From Owenia fusiformis (lineage: Eukaryota; Annelida; Polychaeta; Sabellida; Oweniidae), in NCBI GenBank assembly GCA_903813345.2, contig CAIIXF020000010.1, positions 10,038,349-10,102,348 of the forward strand: a stretch of DNA of 64,000 bases, in the 5' to 3' direction. Every line of letters starts with the position of its first letter. Within the stretch, counting starts at the first letter, position 1. The notes under the pieces were generated by a model. It made no database searches and was not told where the DNA came from. It saw only the letters and a program-made list of their open reading frames with translations. The position numbers and the translations under genes are program-made. Positions 48,401-61,388 of this stretch are shown here, one piece after another.

Positions 48401-51400
48401 ATTCAGACTTTTTCTGTCCTATTATGATTTAATATACTCTTTAAACATGTTCCAGTAGTACAGTGTAGATGTAGTGTTTGTCCAGTAGTATACTCAGTGT
48501 GTCTGTCCAAGTATGTTTCAGTATACTCTAAACATGTTCCAGTAGTACAGTGTAGATGTATATGTAGTGTTTGTCTGTCCTAGTATGTTCCAAAATATTC
48601 TTAAACACATTCCAGTAGTATACGCAGTGTGTCTGTCCAAGTATGTTTCAATATATTCTTAAACACATTCCAGTAGTATACGCAGTGTGTCTGTCCAAGT
48701 ATGTTTCAATATATTCTTAAACACATTCCAGTAGTATACGCAGTGTGTCTGTCCAAGTATGTTTCAATATATTCTTAAACACATTCCAGTAGTATACGCA
48801 GTGTGTCTGTCCAAGTATGTTTCAATATATTCTTAAACACATTCAAGTAGTATACGCAGTGTGTCTGTCCAAGTATGTTTCAATATATTCTTAAACACAT
48901 TCCAGTAGTATACGCAGTGTGTCTGTTCAAGTATGTTTCAATATATTCTTAAAGACATTCCAGTAGTATAAGCAGTGGGTCTGTCCAGGTTATTTCAATA
49001 TATTCTTAAAGACATTCCAGTAGTATACGCAGTGTGTCTGCCCAAGTATGTTTCAATATATTCTTAAACACATTCCAGTAGTATACGCAGTGTTTGTCTG
49101 TGATGGTATGGGCTACATCCCGGACAACAAAGACAGGAGCTGTAGGAGGTTTTACTTCTGTGATGTGGGTGATGTGAACCAGGAGGTATCAGTTCAAACT
49201 TGTGTTGTTGGGGAACGTTTCAACAGTGCATCCTCAGCCTGTACAGCCAAGGATACAGTTATATGCCCAACAGGTTAGTTTGACTATACAGTAAAACATG
49301 TGTAAGTGGGACAAAATAGGGTATGCACCACTTAGCCAGGTGTTTCACGTGCATGGTTTTCCCTCCACAGGGTTTACTGTATTATGGTAAAGAATATGAG
49401 GATCAATCAAGCCAAATAGTTAAGAGTCCAATCATGAAGTCCAATTTGAAAGATATCATTTACATTCACAAGATAATATTTGATATCGAAGACTTTATTA
49501 AATAAAACGAGAAATAATCTGATATTGCATTTATCCAAATATTCCAAATAAATATGTATACAAAATCTGTAAGTTACTCAAAGATTCAAGTGAAATGCGC
49601 AGTAAATATTCTGTTCAAGGTAAAAGAAATATTTTTGAGTAAAGAGGAAACATAAGCAATTATTATCAAGTCATGAAAATAGCTAGCTCCCTCATCAGAC
49701 AAAATTTCAATTGACATCCAGAGGCAATTCAGCTATCTCATTGATGTCTTGACAGTATAGAAGACTAAGGTCAATACCAGATATGGCGCTAGATACTGGG
49801 TAAAAAAACATGTTGTAATATATATATAATAATATCACTGTCCTATGATATACTATGATATTCTTTACATTATGAGTGCTTGTTTGTTCAGATGGTCCAG
49901 TGTCTGATAATTTCTATGTGAGGGTATACCAGAACATGGACCAGAGGTTTAACGGTACCACAATCGGAGACATACTTCATACAAAGTCCAAGATAGAGTG
50001 TTCAGCACACTGTCTAAGTACAATCAACTGTAAAGGCTTCAATTATAAATACATTAAATCAGCACAAGGGCACGAATGTGAGCTTCTAAAAGACAAAAGT
50101 ACATCGATTGGTGATTTGACGCAAAGTACAGGATATGTACACTATGAGGTGTAAGTCTACATGATTGATAATGTGATTTACTCCATGACAAACATGTATG
50201 AAGGCTTACGTGTATGAAGACTTCATTATGATTCAAAACTCACAGATGCCAATAGCAATCACTTTTCACTCTTGGCAAATGGACTTGTAAAAACGAGTTG
50301 CCATTGGGCAATGAACTGAATGCTAAATTGTGGCAATCATATTTTTAACCTTAGTTGTAAACCCTGGACATAGCCATAGAATTCATATTATTATCAAAGT
50401 TTGTTTATTATTACATTATAGTATTACTGTCAAAGTCAACGTATCTACCATAAAATACTATTGCAACAGGATAAATCCCAGTACATTCCTATAAATAAAA
50501 CTGCTAAATAAATCAGAGGGCGAATCTTTTGTTGCTGATGAATTACCACATACAATAAACACTGCCTCACAAAAACTAAATTCAACATGGGACTATTTTG
50601 ATTATCACAAGGATTAATGTGAAATGTTCAAAGGGATTAGCTGTAATCCATTTGTGTTTGAATGGCGCAAATCAATTCAAGAAATAATCCAATAAAATGT
50701 TGTTTTTCAACTGCATGTGTCTTTTGTTTCACGATTATTACATCCCGGACTAAGGACACATTTAATTTTGTTTGACATTGGTGATTCAAGACGTTGAATG
50801 TTTTCTTTAGATTTTAGTAGTCTAGTCACTGCTCACTATTTATGGATATCCTATACTTTTAAATGATATCATTCTTACTGCACGATTTAGATGTTTATAC
50901 AACCCTAAGATTTTTATGTAATACTTATTTTATAAACATCAGTATGTCTTATTACAGAAATGTTATTGTGTTTCTATTATGATTTATCACATGTCCAATA
51001 CCTCTCTTTTCGATTGTATAAAACCTTTAATATAATTTTCATGATTGTTTTTTAATTCATTTTTTGCAAGGGGTGACACTGTAAATGCACCCTCTGATTG
51101 CAGATTATGAGGGTTATTCAACAGGAGGTTTTGGAAACAGGGTATGTCCTGAGGGAAGTACAATATATCATATTTCCCAAGGGTTTACCCTGTGTCCAAA
51201 ACCGAGCATTACATATAAATAACTGATTTATTTAGATTAAATATGAGGATTAATTGTGGAAACCTAGTGTAACAATTACAATCAAAACATGAATATTTAT
51301 CTCAATTCAAAATTATTAACATTGTTTTTTCAAAATTAAAATTAATCAGTATATGAAATCAATATCTATACAATAGATTTATACTGTACTTGGTAGTTGA

Positions 51401-54400
51401 GGATCAATTATACTGTGTGAATACACTGAACGAAATTCCAGGGGATTGCTGAGTGGAGATACACTAGGAGATAAATATCTCCCACTCACCTAAGATATTA
51501 TATATTCCTCCATGTTATTTACCCAGAGCAGGATGAAACAATTCTTATTCTTATTTACTCTGGGATATTGGTGCTTGTTTTATTTATCTTATTATCTTTC
51601 TAAACATATTGATTTCATTAATATAAAACTAATTAATATAACACGATGCGGTATAATTTCATTGGTCTTCATATAGGTTCAAAAGGTCAGCTGGGCAGCA
51701 ATGGTAGGATTATAAATATATACAATTCTTTATCCCACTGTTATCGCCCTAAAACCTTATAAATAACTAAATCAGACCAAGTATCAGTGTAAGGGAAAAA
51801 GACATTTAATCTTTTTATATTGCCCCTGGTATTACTGGTTTGTAAATGGCATAAGTGGTATAAATGCATAAGTGTATATACATGTATAAATATTCAGGAA
51901 ATATGAAATAATACAAAATGGAAAAAATGGAAATAGAAATATGATGTGCACATTACTTGTTGAGATGTTTCTCGAGCATTCCCCAGGTCTTCAGTATATT
52001 GGCAAGAGCATGGAAGTGTTCAAGGTTATCACTTTTCTGTAGTAAACTACTCAGTAGATCTTTCCTGGATTCAACACTACTGATGCTTTCTTTAGACACC
52101 TGAACAAAAATGTAAATGTTTTGTTATTGGGTAATACATGTTAGTGGCAGAAATTGTTTCAGTTTCACTAAATGAAATTCTTGTCTAAAATCTACAGATT
52201 CAAATTCACTTGATAAAGCACAAGGGTAAAAAATATAATATCTAGATAAAATATTGTACATTAAGTAATTGTTCATACCTTAATATTTGGCCATGTGGAA
52301 GCAACAATGACATCAGATTGGTGTTGGACCAAAAGTAACAGCTCATCACTCGCAAGGTGGAAGTTCTAAAGATTATCAATATTTTATGAGTACATATAAG
52401 AACATCCTTCCAGATTGGTCCTTCACTGCTTTCATAGCAGATCATGTAATGTAATGCAATGAATTACTCTTGGGCCAAGGATGACATGTAAAAACACATT
52501 AGGTAGAAACAGGACACAATGTTGTCACCTTGTTACACTATTGCAAATGATAAAAGTGATACTGATGCTGAAGGAATATATTGATATTGTGATGTACATG
52601 TAGGTCACAAAATTATCAGAGATGTTCCAAAAGCTAACTCAACAAATCACAGTACAGTTTAGCAACTACAACCCAATGAGAATTAAAGTGAAAATAATTC
52701 TTATGTGAGAAGAAGCCTTGTATTCTGTTGTTTTAAGCTCTCAGACATGAGATGCAGAGTAACCCAAAAAGCCAGGTTACCCTGTACAATGTACCTGTTG
52801 CAGCAGCTGGAGCACATGTAATCTTGTTTCTAGGGGGATATCTTCATCCTCATAGACCCTGGTTAGCTGTTGCACTATGTCATCTGCACATACCACATCA
52901 CTAAAACAGTAACATACACAGTTTGAAACAAAATGATTGCTCCTGAAATTTATTATTTTAATCTAGTTAGTAGAATTTGTATGTTGAATTGGTCAAGTTA
53001 AGCCTCAGTCACATTTGCTCTACGGTGACTGTAGCTTCATAAAATCTATACAGAAAATCTACATTGTATTGCTAATCCCTACATTTTATGCTGTACACTT
53101 CTCTATGGATGCCAAATGGTTGCCATAGATCAAATGAGACTGAGGCATTAGTGACAACAATTATTAGTGAGACTAATGATAGCTGAAGAAAACAAGAAGC
53201 TTGTTGCTTTGAAGATGTGACTGTTATCAATGTGATTATGTTATCATGGCAACAAAATCAACTTATTAAACAACAAACATTAACAAACAAGCAAAACAAG
53301 ACAAATGTGCAAACATAACAATTTGGAATCTCAAGAAGTACCTTTAGAATTGTTCCCTATTACTTAATGAAGTCATATACATGTATACATACATGTAGCT
53401 CAAAATATGCTGCGTACCTTTTCTCTGTCCATGATTTAATATTTTTCATAACATCAGTGAGTTGCTGAACTGATGAGGTGAGACCATCTCCAGCAACTGC
53501 CAAGTCATGAAGACCCCTTATGATAACATCTATGGCACTTTCTAGAGCTGAATGAAGAGTCCACTCAGAACCAGAGACATTCAGAATTGTGTCTACTAGG
53601 TCAAGGGGACTTCCTTCTAAGATAATTTTTTGGCAAAGTTCTTGGATCTAAAAAATAAAGAAAAGAAACTGTAGAAGTGATCAAAATGAAATATATGTGT
53701 GCCTTCTACTCAGAGAAAGAGGGGAGGATCTTAACAGGAACCTGTTAAAGTGGGTCAAAAGGATATTCAACCCAATGATGAAAATTCCTCCAGAGACATT
53801 ATGTAATATGGAATTTATATGTACAGTGTATATGTATTTTATGAACGTTCCGAGAAAGAGCAGAAACTCAATTCGAAAGCCTGGCTCATCTAAAATATTT
53901 ACAAGCACCTTATAATAAATAAAATAATATCTTACATTTTCCACTTGTGCCCTGGATGTATAGTACATGGCTGCATATTGTCTCCAGTCTGCATTGTTTG
54001 TTATATCTTGTATCTCCCTCTCCTCATAACTCAATAGATGGCGCTCATAAATACCTAACTGTTCGATGACATCTTCCCATGGTACAGTTGGCCTCTCCCT
54101 ATATGAAAAAGTTAAGATTTGAGAGGAATGTAGACATACTCATTAAAGCTGGACATCGCTCCAAAACGCAATATGTTGACATATATTGTTTTTACATTTT
54201 TAAGCTCTAATATTAAGTTTATGTAAAAAAAAATTGTTTTTTTCTGCGTTATATCAAAGAACAATCATTTAGTTAAAAAAATAAAAAGGCGAATGCGGGA
54301 TTCGAACCCCGGCCTCCCGCGTGCTAAGCGAGAATTGTACCCCTAGACCACCGTCTTCTAATGAATGTTGGAAGTAATTAAACGCTACTTATTTTGAATG

Positions 54401-57400
54401 CTATGATTCGGAAGTGACGTCACGTTCTTCATTTACAAACTTTTCCAAAAACATATCGTCGGCGCCGACTCGAAGCAATTCAATGAATAATCTTTGAAAT
54501 GACACATTTATCGTAAGTATTTCTACACAAGATTTGCCCCATTTGTTCATCATTCTATAAGCTTTCATGAGTCGTAATAATCAAGACTTGCTCTTACTTG
54601 TCCTTTTTCTTCTTGTCTGATTTCTCAGTCTGGCAATGCATGAGACATCTCTTCATTACCTGCTGTCTGCATTCTAGGGGGACCTGGAGTGCAAGATGAC
54701 AGAGTTTGAACACAATACATAAATATATATAATGGATATTTAAGCACGATGGATAAAGGGATTACTTCAATGGTATATTAAATTAATCACTCACTTGCAA
54801 AGATTTTTCTTGAAAGACAGTAGAGTTGACAAAATGCAGGAGGTCTCCAGGTTGCAGCTTCTTTAAGAATTCTTTGCAGCCTTCAAACCTTGCTGTCCAT
54901 TCAGCCTAAAATAAAACACATTCAAAATTGACTATGGTCTCATTTCATTTTAGAATATAAACTCATAACCATTTGAATTCATATTCATTTGATTTATAGA
55001 CAAATGTTTTTTCTTTTATCATATAAATCACATACTTAATCAATCAAGGGTGTATATTTACTTGGAAAACTATAATAATTTTTTAAGGCGATAAATTCTC
55101 TCGCTGTTGTTATGATGAAAAGAAACAAAACATGATTTGTTAATTATGATTATTGAGAAAAATATTCACCTGAGTGTTGGGTTGTTCCTTACTGCCTTGA
55201 TCTCCACTCCAGAACAACTTTATGGCCCAAGTAGCAAACACTGAACTCCCCTCTAGGTAGCCACCATGCTAAGAAAAATACACATAGTTAATATTTCTCA
55301 ATTACTGGCAAGTTTTTGACATTGTTTCAAGATGTATAGATCCTAGCAGAAAAGCAAATGAAGATAGTAGCACATTATGTGAATGAATGGGCAATCACAT
55401 GAATTTGAGGCATTACATTTGTAAAATTTCATCACCACCATTGCAGTATTTTTCAATAAAATGAGTCTTAGACTTTGAGGGAGTTTAAGCTTGCAATGTT
55501 TATCACAACCTAAACGTGAAGGGAAAATATTTAAGCGATGTATTTGTAAGGGCGATTGGTCATACGTAGAGGTTGGCATTCACATTTTTACGCAAGCTTA
55601 AACTCCCTAATATTTATCAAAACTCAATTATACTCATTTCACTCAATAATAATAAATATAAATGTACATGTATCTCAGTTCTCTTGAGCAAATTGAACAA
55701 ATTCTTAATTTTTTTAATCATTTTATTTCATTCTTAATTTCTTGAGATGAGAAAAAATGTTGAATTACCTGATTTGGAATATTCTTTGCTAACTTTGCCA
55801 TGACGTGAACGTTACTTCCAGTAAGCAGCGGAGATATCACATCTAGAGGATCAGCACTGCCATCTATTAACTTTTTGTAATTTAATCCTGAAGAAAAAAA
55901 TGTTTGCTATAAATTTTAGGATTTAAAAGTAGGGATCAACCTCATAGAGAAGTGTGAAATTTGACAACAAATTATCTTTCCTGAATATTTCCAAGTCAAA
56001 TAATTATAAGGAATTCAGGTAGCGCAAAACAATGAAATGCAAATATTTGGAAAATATAAAAATCTAAGTGAGGGATTTTTAACAAAATATGACAATGCTG
56101 GTATCTGGTATTTTATAAAAAGAACTTTTTTAAATCATCAAGAAGGTCATGTAAAAGTATAGAAATATGAAATTAAAAACAGCAATTCTGTAATAAAATG
56201 TGATACTTGGATTAAGCCAGGCAAATCTAGTGTGGAAAATGTTCACCACACCACAAGGAAAAAGTAATAAAAATAAACCCAACAACATAAAAGTTTACCA
56301 CAGCAGTATAGCCCAGTTTCCTAATATCATAATAAGTAAATCCCTTAACCTCTATAAAGATTTAATAGGATGGAAGAATATTAGAATGCATAATTCAATC
56401 AAATTCAATGAGGAATGTAATGGTTCAATACAGAAAGGTTATTGACTTTTTCATTTTCTTCTCTCGAAATAAAAAACTTTTTGATGATTTTCGATGCTAC
56501 TTTTTCAGATATTTTAAAATTTCTGAAATGCATTGTAAGCTAGACCTCCATCAGTCCCATATTCTTAAATTTGACATACACCAAAATCCAAAGCCTGGAG
56601 TGACTATATATATGCTTAAACCTTGAAAAGAGCATAAAAATCATGCAGCCTATTGACATATATTTAAAGAGTTGTATACAAGTACCTGTTTTTCTATTAT
56701 AAAGGACTACATCAGCTACAGGGAACAAAATAAATAAATCATATGAGATTGAAAGAATAGGGAAGAAACATTACTGATATAGTATATAAAATTACAGAGT
56801 ACATAATCTATCAAATAAAAAAGAAACCATGTACAGTAAAGTAATTTGTCTTTTTGCATCTAGCCCTTTTACAGTCCATATCCTCGCTACTCTATCTCGT
56901 ATCTTTAAACCCAAAGAATGACATAACCCTTCACAGATATAGGCATGAGGGGGGGGGGGGTAGATAAACATGATGTCTAGAAAACAATGTGATATCCACT
57001 AAAAACAAGATAAAGAAATGGATTTTTAAGTTAGAATAATTGAAAGTGATGATAACAGTAAAATAGGATGCATATGAGAATACTGAATCCATACATGAAT
57101 TTGTCAAGGCAACTGGGTAAAGGCACACGTGTAACAAAGTCTAGAAACTGTTTATTCTATTTATAGGTTTTAAGTTGTGAAGTAATGCTCATTCTATTGC
57201 CCATCCTATATTTCACATAACCACTATTGTAAGGTATCATAAAATTATACAAGGCATTAAAATGATCACTTATTTGTTGCCATGGTAACATATTGGCAGA
57301 AATGTGTTGGAACTCAACAATAACATGTCTATATCATGTTGACAGTAAAATGTTGAAGTCAATCTAAACAGTACTTGATAAGTGATTGGAAATTGTAAGA

Positions 57401-59119
57401 ATTTGTCTGACATCGACCACCGACAGCTGAACACCATCAACAAAAAAAAAGTTGGAGACTATAACATGAATCACCACTTTTGGTAGAGAAACAATTACTG
57501 CAAACGATAAAAAAGTGTAACATCTTGTTACATATGCTAACTGCTGAATGCCAATGAACGAAGGTTACAAAAATGTTAATTGCAGGTATTTGAGTTGATC
57601 TACATGTATATCAAAAATAAGTGAGTTCATACAAGCGAATATCAATACCTGCAATGGCTGCTCTTATTTTCTTAAGTATCCTAATGTGTAGTTCAGGAGC
57701 GAGACCCTCCAATGTACAGCCCTCTAGTAGAGTGTAGTAACACAGCAAGCGCTTGTAATCTGTCCCCTCTAAGAATGGGAATACATTTGTCTGCATGAAT
57801 TGAGCAAATTCAGCTGGTTTTGATTTTAATGTATCCATAATGTTCAATGATTGTATCCGTTCATCTATTTCTTCAGTTGTACATCTGAAATAAAAATGAT
57901 TCAAATCTAGTTTTGCATTTTTCGCAGAATATTCTAAGAAATTTCAGTGGATTTGGATGTATTAATTCCAAGATGTCATTCTTAGATAACAGAAACTTGT
58001 TTAAGTTTATATAGAAAGACAAGAAACTCCTTCCATTATACTTTAAATATAGGAATTTTATTTCAAAATAAAAAAAAATCTTACAAAAAAACATTCTATT
58101 TTGATGAAGGCCACTTAATAATCCAGAGGCTCAAAAATTGCCTGAATGTAAAAGTGGCAAATTTTCTGCTAGACATAATGACTGTTTACCTTGGTATAAT
58201 GGCTATAAAATAATAAATACTCACCCGCTATCCGTGAATAAGAACTCTACATGCCCCATATAGAAGTCCCACATGGGGACTTGGTATCTTGCAGCCAAGG
58301 TAAGCGCAACATTATATACCTCCTGTTCAAGGCTCCTGCAAAGTAAAGGAACTAATCTATTTTCAAAAGTTATCGAGTATATTTTCAATAGATATATTAT
58401 ATACTTGAAGTCTTAGCTCTACAGCTACAGAAAGATGTCAGCAGCAGTTTAACTTATTTTCTCTAACCTTAACTGCCATCTTTCTGCAGATCTTGGTGAT
58501 GGTACTAAAACAAAATTTTCTCTAAAACTAAAAAGAATTTTCTATGTTTGAAATTGCATTCAATTTTTCATCCATTGATCAATGCTCATGGTGATAAAAT
58601 TGTCTGTCCTTATCACTTGATGTGATCTGTTGTTTCACATGATGAATAACATGGGCTTTCATATAACACTCTTGAAAGCCCATGTTAATAGTTACTATTC
58701 AGTAAGATGAAAACTTACATGGTTAATCCAATTATTGTCTGCCGCTTATATTCCATGTCATGAGTAAATCTTGAGACATCCACACCTTTCCCAAGCTTAT
58801 GCAATATTATAGCTTGACTGTAGTCTCCTAGTAACCTCTCAAACTCCTTCAAATGAGCCATCAGTTCAGCATCCTCCTCAGGGAGACTCCCGTGGTTGGC
58901 ATCGATGTATTCACTGATATCCATAGCATTTAAGCTGTCAATGTCTTTATCCTTTCCTGATAATGTATTGCAATTGCCTAATGTGTTATAATTTCCAAAT
59001 GTATTGTCATTTTGGTAGAGTAATGTATATACAACAAGGAGCTGGTGGTAGTACAGTGCAGAGTGAAGTGCCTTCCCAGTGGTTTTGTAGCCTGTGAGAA
59101 GACTTTGACTAGATTCGGG
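45485..59119 (-). CDS. NBAS: NBAS (neuroblastoma-amplified sequence), C-terminal third
   Basis: Fifteen exons on the minus strand: 59119-58719, 58335-58225, 57884-57649, 55887-55769, 55268-55170, 54905-54795, 54683-54598, 54098-53936, 53647-53418, 52900-52795, 52365-52279, 52099-51957, 46722-46581, 46292-46164, 45751-45485 (stop). They sum to 2,430 nt (809 residues) with every phase agreeing. NBAS is a subunit of the NRZ (NBAS-RINT1-ZW10) tether that works with ER SNAREs in Golgi-to-ER retrograde transport, and is also linked to nonsense-mediated decay. Recognised blocks include SLEQEVYNVALTLAARYQVP, HVEFLFTDSG, FPFLEGTDYKRLLCYYTLLE and NMDTLK-like segments. The first exon here starts in phase 0, so upstream exons must lie further right, probably beyond the window because vertebrate NBAS is about 2,370 residues. 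The 5.2-kb intron 46723-51956 hosts an opposite-strand gene. Confidence 0.88.
48223..50154 (+). CDS. Small secreted protein with chitin-binding type 2 and PAN/apple domains (171 aa), nested in NBAS intron
   Basis: Three exons: 48223-48292, 49091-49273, 49892-50154 (TAA), 516 nt with agreeing phases. Exon 1 encodes a signal peptide (KKRQIIAFVVCIAAINK). Exon 2 is a peritrophin-A type chitin-binding module (CDGMGYIPDNKDRSCRRFYF, then CVVGERFNSASSAC), with the usual six-cysteine spacing. Exon 3 is a PAN/apple module (ECSAHCLSTINCKGFNYKY, then HECELLKD). The protein is probably extracellular, binding chitin or another glycan; partners are unknown. The gene lies wholly inside an NBAS intron on the opposite strand. 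Intron 1 ends in a 58-bp minisatellite that includes the acceptor. A plausible AATAAA is at 50494-50499. Confidence 0.82.
48440..49100 (+). repeat. 58-bp minisatellite duplicating the 3' splice site of chitin-binding exon 2
   Basis: Nine well-preserved units each contain GTAGTATACGCAGTGTGTCT. The CAG ends at 48627, 48685, 48743, 48801, 48859, 48917, 48975, 49032 and 49090, a spacing of 58 bp (once 57). The last is the real acceptor: exon 2 starts TGTTTGTCTGTGATGG. Earlier copies continue TGTGTCTGTCCAAG, so the first bases of the exon are also repeated. More diverged units extend upstream to about 48440. Confidence 0.93.
51127..51203. repeat. Inverted repeat GGTTTTGG(A/C)... in NBAS intron
   Basis: GGTTTTGGAAACAGGGTATG and TTTACCCTGTGTCCAAAACC are complementary with few mismatches. 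The arms are about 34 bp around a short loop. It is probably the remains of a small MITE. Confidence 0.6.
53001..53149. mobile_element. Palindromic 'CAGTCACATTTG/CTACGG' MITE, diverged copy in NBAS intron
   Basis: It begins GCCTCAGTCACATTTGCTCT and ends CATAGATCAAATGAGACTGA. The interior contains GTAGCTTCATAAAATC as in other copies. Confidence 0.7.
54286..54358 (-). pseudogene. tRNA-Ala(AGC)-like sequence, probably a pseudogene or SINE head
   Basis: On the minus strand it has a clear A box (TGGTCTAGGGG), an anticodon arm CTCGC-TTAGCAC-GCGGG with anticodon AGC, a perfect B box GGTTCGAATCC, and a following T run that could end Pol III transcription. The acceptor stem does not pair and the T stem has mismatches, so a functional tRNA is unlikely. 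It lies in an NBAS intron. Confidence 0.6.
58650..58686. repeat. ACATGGGCTTTCA hairpin
   Basis: ACATGGGCTTTCA and TGAAAGCCCATGT flank about 10 bp. The core matches the hairpin at 39110-39150. It lies in an NBAS intron next to an exon boundary (58719). Confidence 0.7.
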
Positions 59120-60865
59120 CTAGAAAACAACATGAGATATATAAGCTATATGATTTGTACAATAAACAATAAGCTCATTGGTTTGCTGTAAATTTTTGAC
59201 TTGATATTCTTGCCACAGTATGAGGTAAAAAGTAGAGTGCATATACATGTAATGTATAAAAATGGAAAATTACTGGTTCATTTGGTTCACTTATAGTCAC
59301 ATTTAAATGAGATTTTTAAATTGAGAAATTGGAGTCACCAAAACTGTCCATCAAACTCATTGAGTTGAATCGTCTCCTAGATTCTGTTTTATCTCAGTGG
59401 ATTTCTGCATTAATATCATTAAAAATGTATGTTATCTTATATCTCACAATCGTTGACCTCTTTGCTCCCTGATTCATGCATCCCAATTTCAATATCATTT
59501 AGATCAGGGTGCACTTTGATGCAATTTCATGACCATGTGCTATTTTCAGATAAACATAACTCATTTTACACATCATCTACATTTTTCATTCTTGCACAAA
59601 AGATGCATTAGTGTACCTAGACTATTAATTGAGGGTTGATAATTCTTAAGAATGTTTGAATAAGTAGAATAGTGTCATCAAGATGGTGGCCAAAAATTCT
59701 ATCGTTTTCGATAAACAAGAGCTAGGACTAAATCTGATAGATTTAAAAACTAATGAATAACAAGGAAATTCACAAATGACTGTTTAAACACAAAACATAA
59801 AGATTGACCAATCCTGGTTTATATCTATTTCAATTTTTAAACAACTTCCTGGTCATGAATCGTGATCCACGTGAGACAATAAAATCAATAAATGGGTTTC
59901 AACCTAGCCTGATATATTGAACTATATTTACATCCTCTTCACTAAGCACAAGAGTTATTTGGATTTTTCAAAGGAAAAATTATTTGCATTGGATATTTTT
60001 ATATGGTATGAAGAAATTTCCTTTGGTGTTATGGTCTTTGATTGTGATATTGGTACTTCATTGGTAGGGGGGGGGGGGGCATTAGACACTGCTTCTTTTC
60101 ACTTTGGATTGTGATTTGGGATAGTTGGGGTTTGTTTTCCCAATGACTGGTGTGGTCTCAGATGTTTGCTTTTCTCGCGGTGTTTTATAACCATTTTTGG
60201 TACATTTCTCTTGGCACTTGCACATCCATACTTTGTTGTAATATTGCATGGATTCTGTAGACAAAGTGGAACACCTCTGTGAGTGGGACATTTCCACAAG
60301 TGGAACATGTTTACAATGACCAATGACTAATTGATGTAATGATAAATGAACATTTGTGAGTGGAAAATCTCAAAAGTGAAGCACTTTCTAGAGGTAGCAA
60401 AAAGTGTTCATCGAATACAGGATTTAACTGTATAAATATAAAATAAGTGATTTTTTTCATACGAACTGATAGAGTGAAAATGTAACAAGCAACACAACCT
60501 TCAAAACACCTTTCAGTCCATGTGTGAATAAAATATTCATGTTTATTCATCTCAAGAGGTATTCGGATATAAGGAAGTATAATTATTAAATAGTATAAGG
60601 AAGACTGAATGGTAATTTTGCATGCATTTATTGGACATAATAACCTGACCTGATAATAATTTAATTTTACTTCCTGATTGGCTTACACAATCTCAGCAAC
60701 TAAAGTATGAATTAAAACAAATTCAAACTCAACACAGAGTGTAAAATATTGCAGCACATTTGCAGGTGATCATATTTATAATAGAACTCATAGGGCAATT
60801 CTCATGTTACACAAGACAAAAGATAAGTGACCTTTTTTGGCACACACATTTTTTTGCAAATCCCA

Positions 60866-61114
60866 AGGAGGATTGGCTCCCAGAGTGCAACAAGATATTC
60901 TGTCCCATATATAGACATGTCGTGATACAAAATTTGAATTCAAACAGCCGCAAAAATTCCAAAACTCACAAGAAATGAACGAGATATTGGTTTGAATCTT
61001 TTGAACTGTTTATTTTGAATTTTACAGTCAGTTATGATTTCGGAAAATAACGACATTGTGACGTTTTCATTGTTGGAAAATATCAAGTTTCGATCCTGGG
61101 AGCCAATCCGCCTT
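60866..61114. mobile_element. ~250-bp MITE with AGGAGGATTGGCTCCCAG ends, copy 1
   Basis: AGGAGGATTGGCTCCCAGAG at the left and CTGGGAGCCAATCCGCCTT at the right are inverted repeats. The body, including GAATCTTTTGAACTGTT and TCATTGTTGGAAAATAT, matches copy 2 in the same orientation. Confidence 0.8.
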
Positions 61115-61388
61115 GTGCAAATCCTGAACATATTATTAGCTAACTCCAACTGGAATCATGCATAAGAAATATGATAAGTAAGAATATCATGAGACAAACA
61201 GAATTTTATAGAACTGACCTAATTGTGACATTCAATGTTTCCTCAGAAAATGAAAACTGTACCTAACATATATAGGATTTTAACATACATGAAATACCAG
61301 GTTGGATTTAAAATGCAATACCAGGGTGGCTTTGAACACATCAATAATAGGGTATTAGCAGACCTCAGTGATACTATATCTCAGGCAA

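Noticed and set aside
36660-49100. Regular repeats that could be taken for CRISPR arrays
   Set aside because: The units are head-to-tail with no unique spacers and sit in introns of animal genes, so they are minisatellites.
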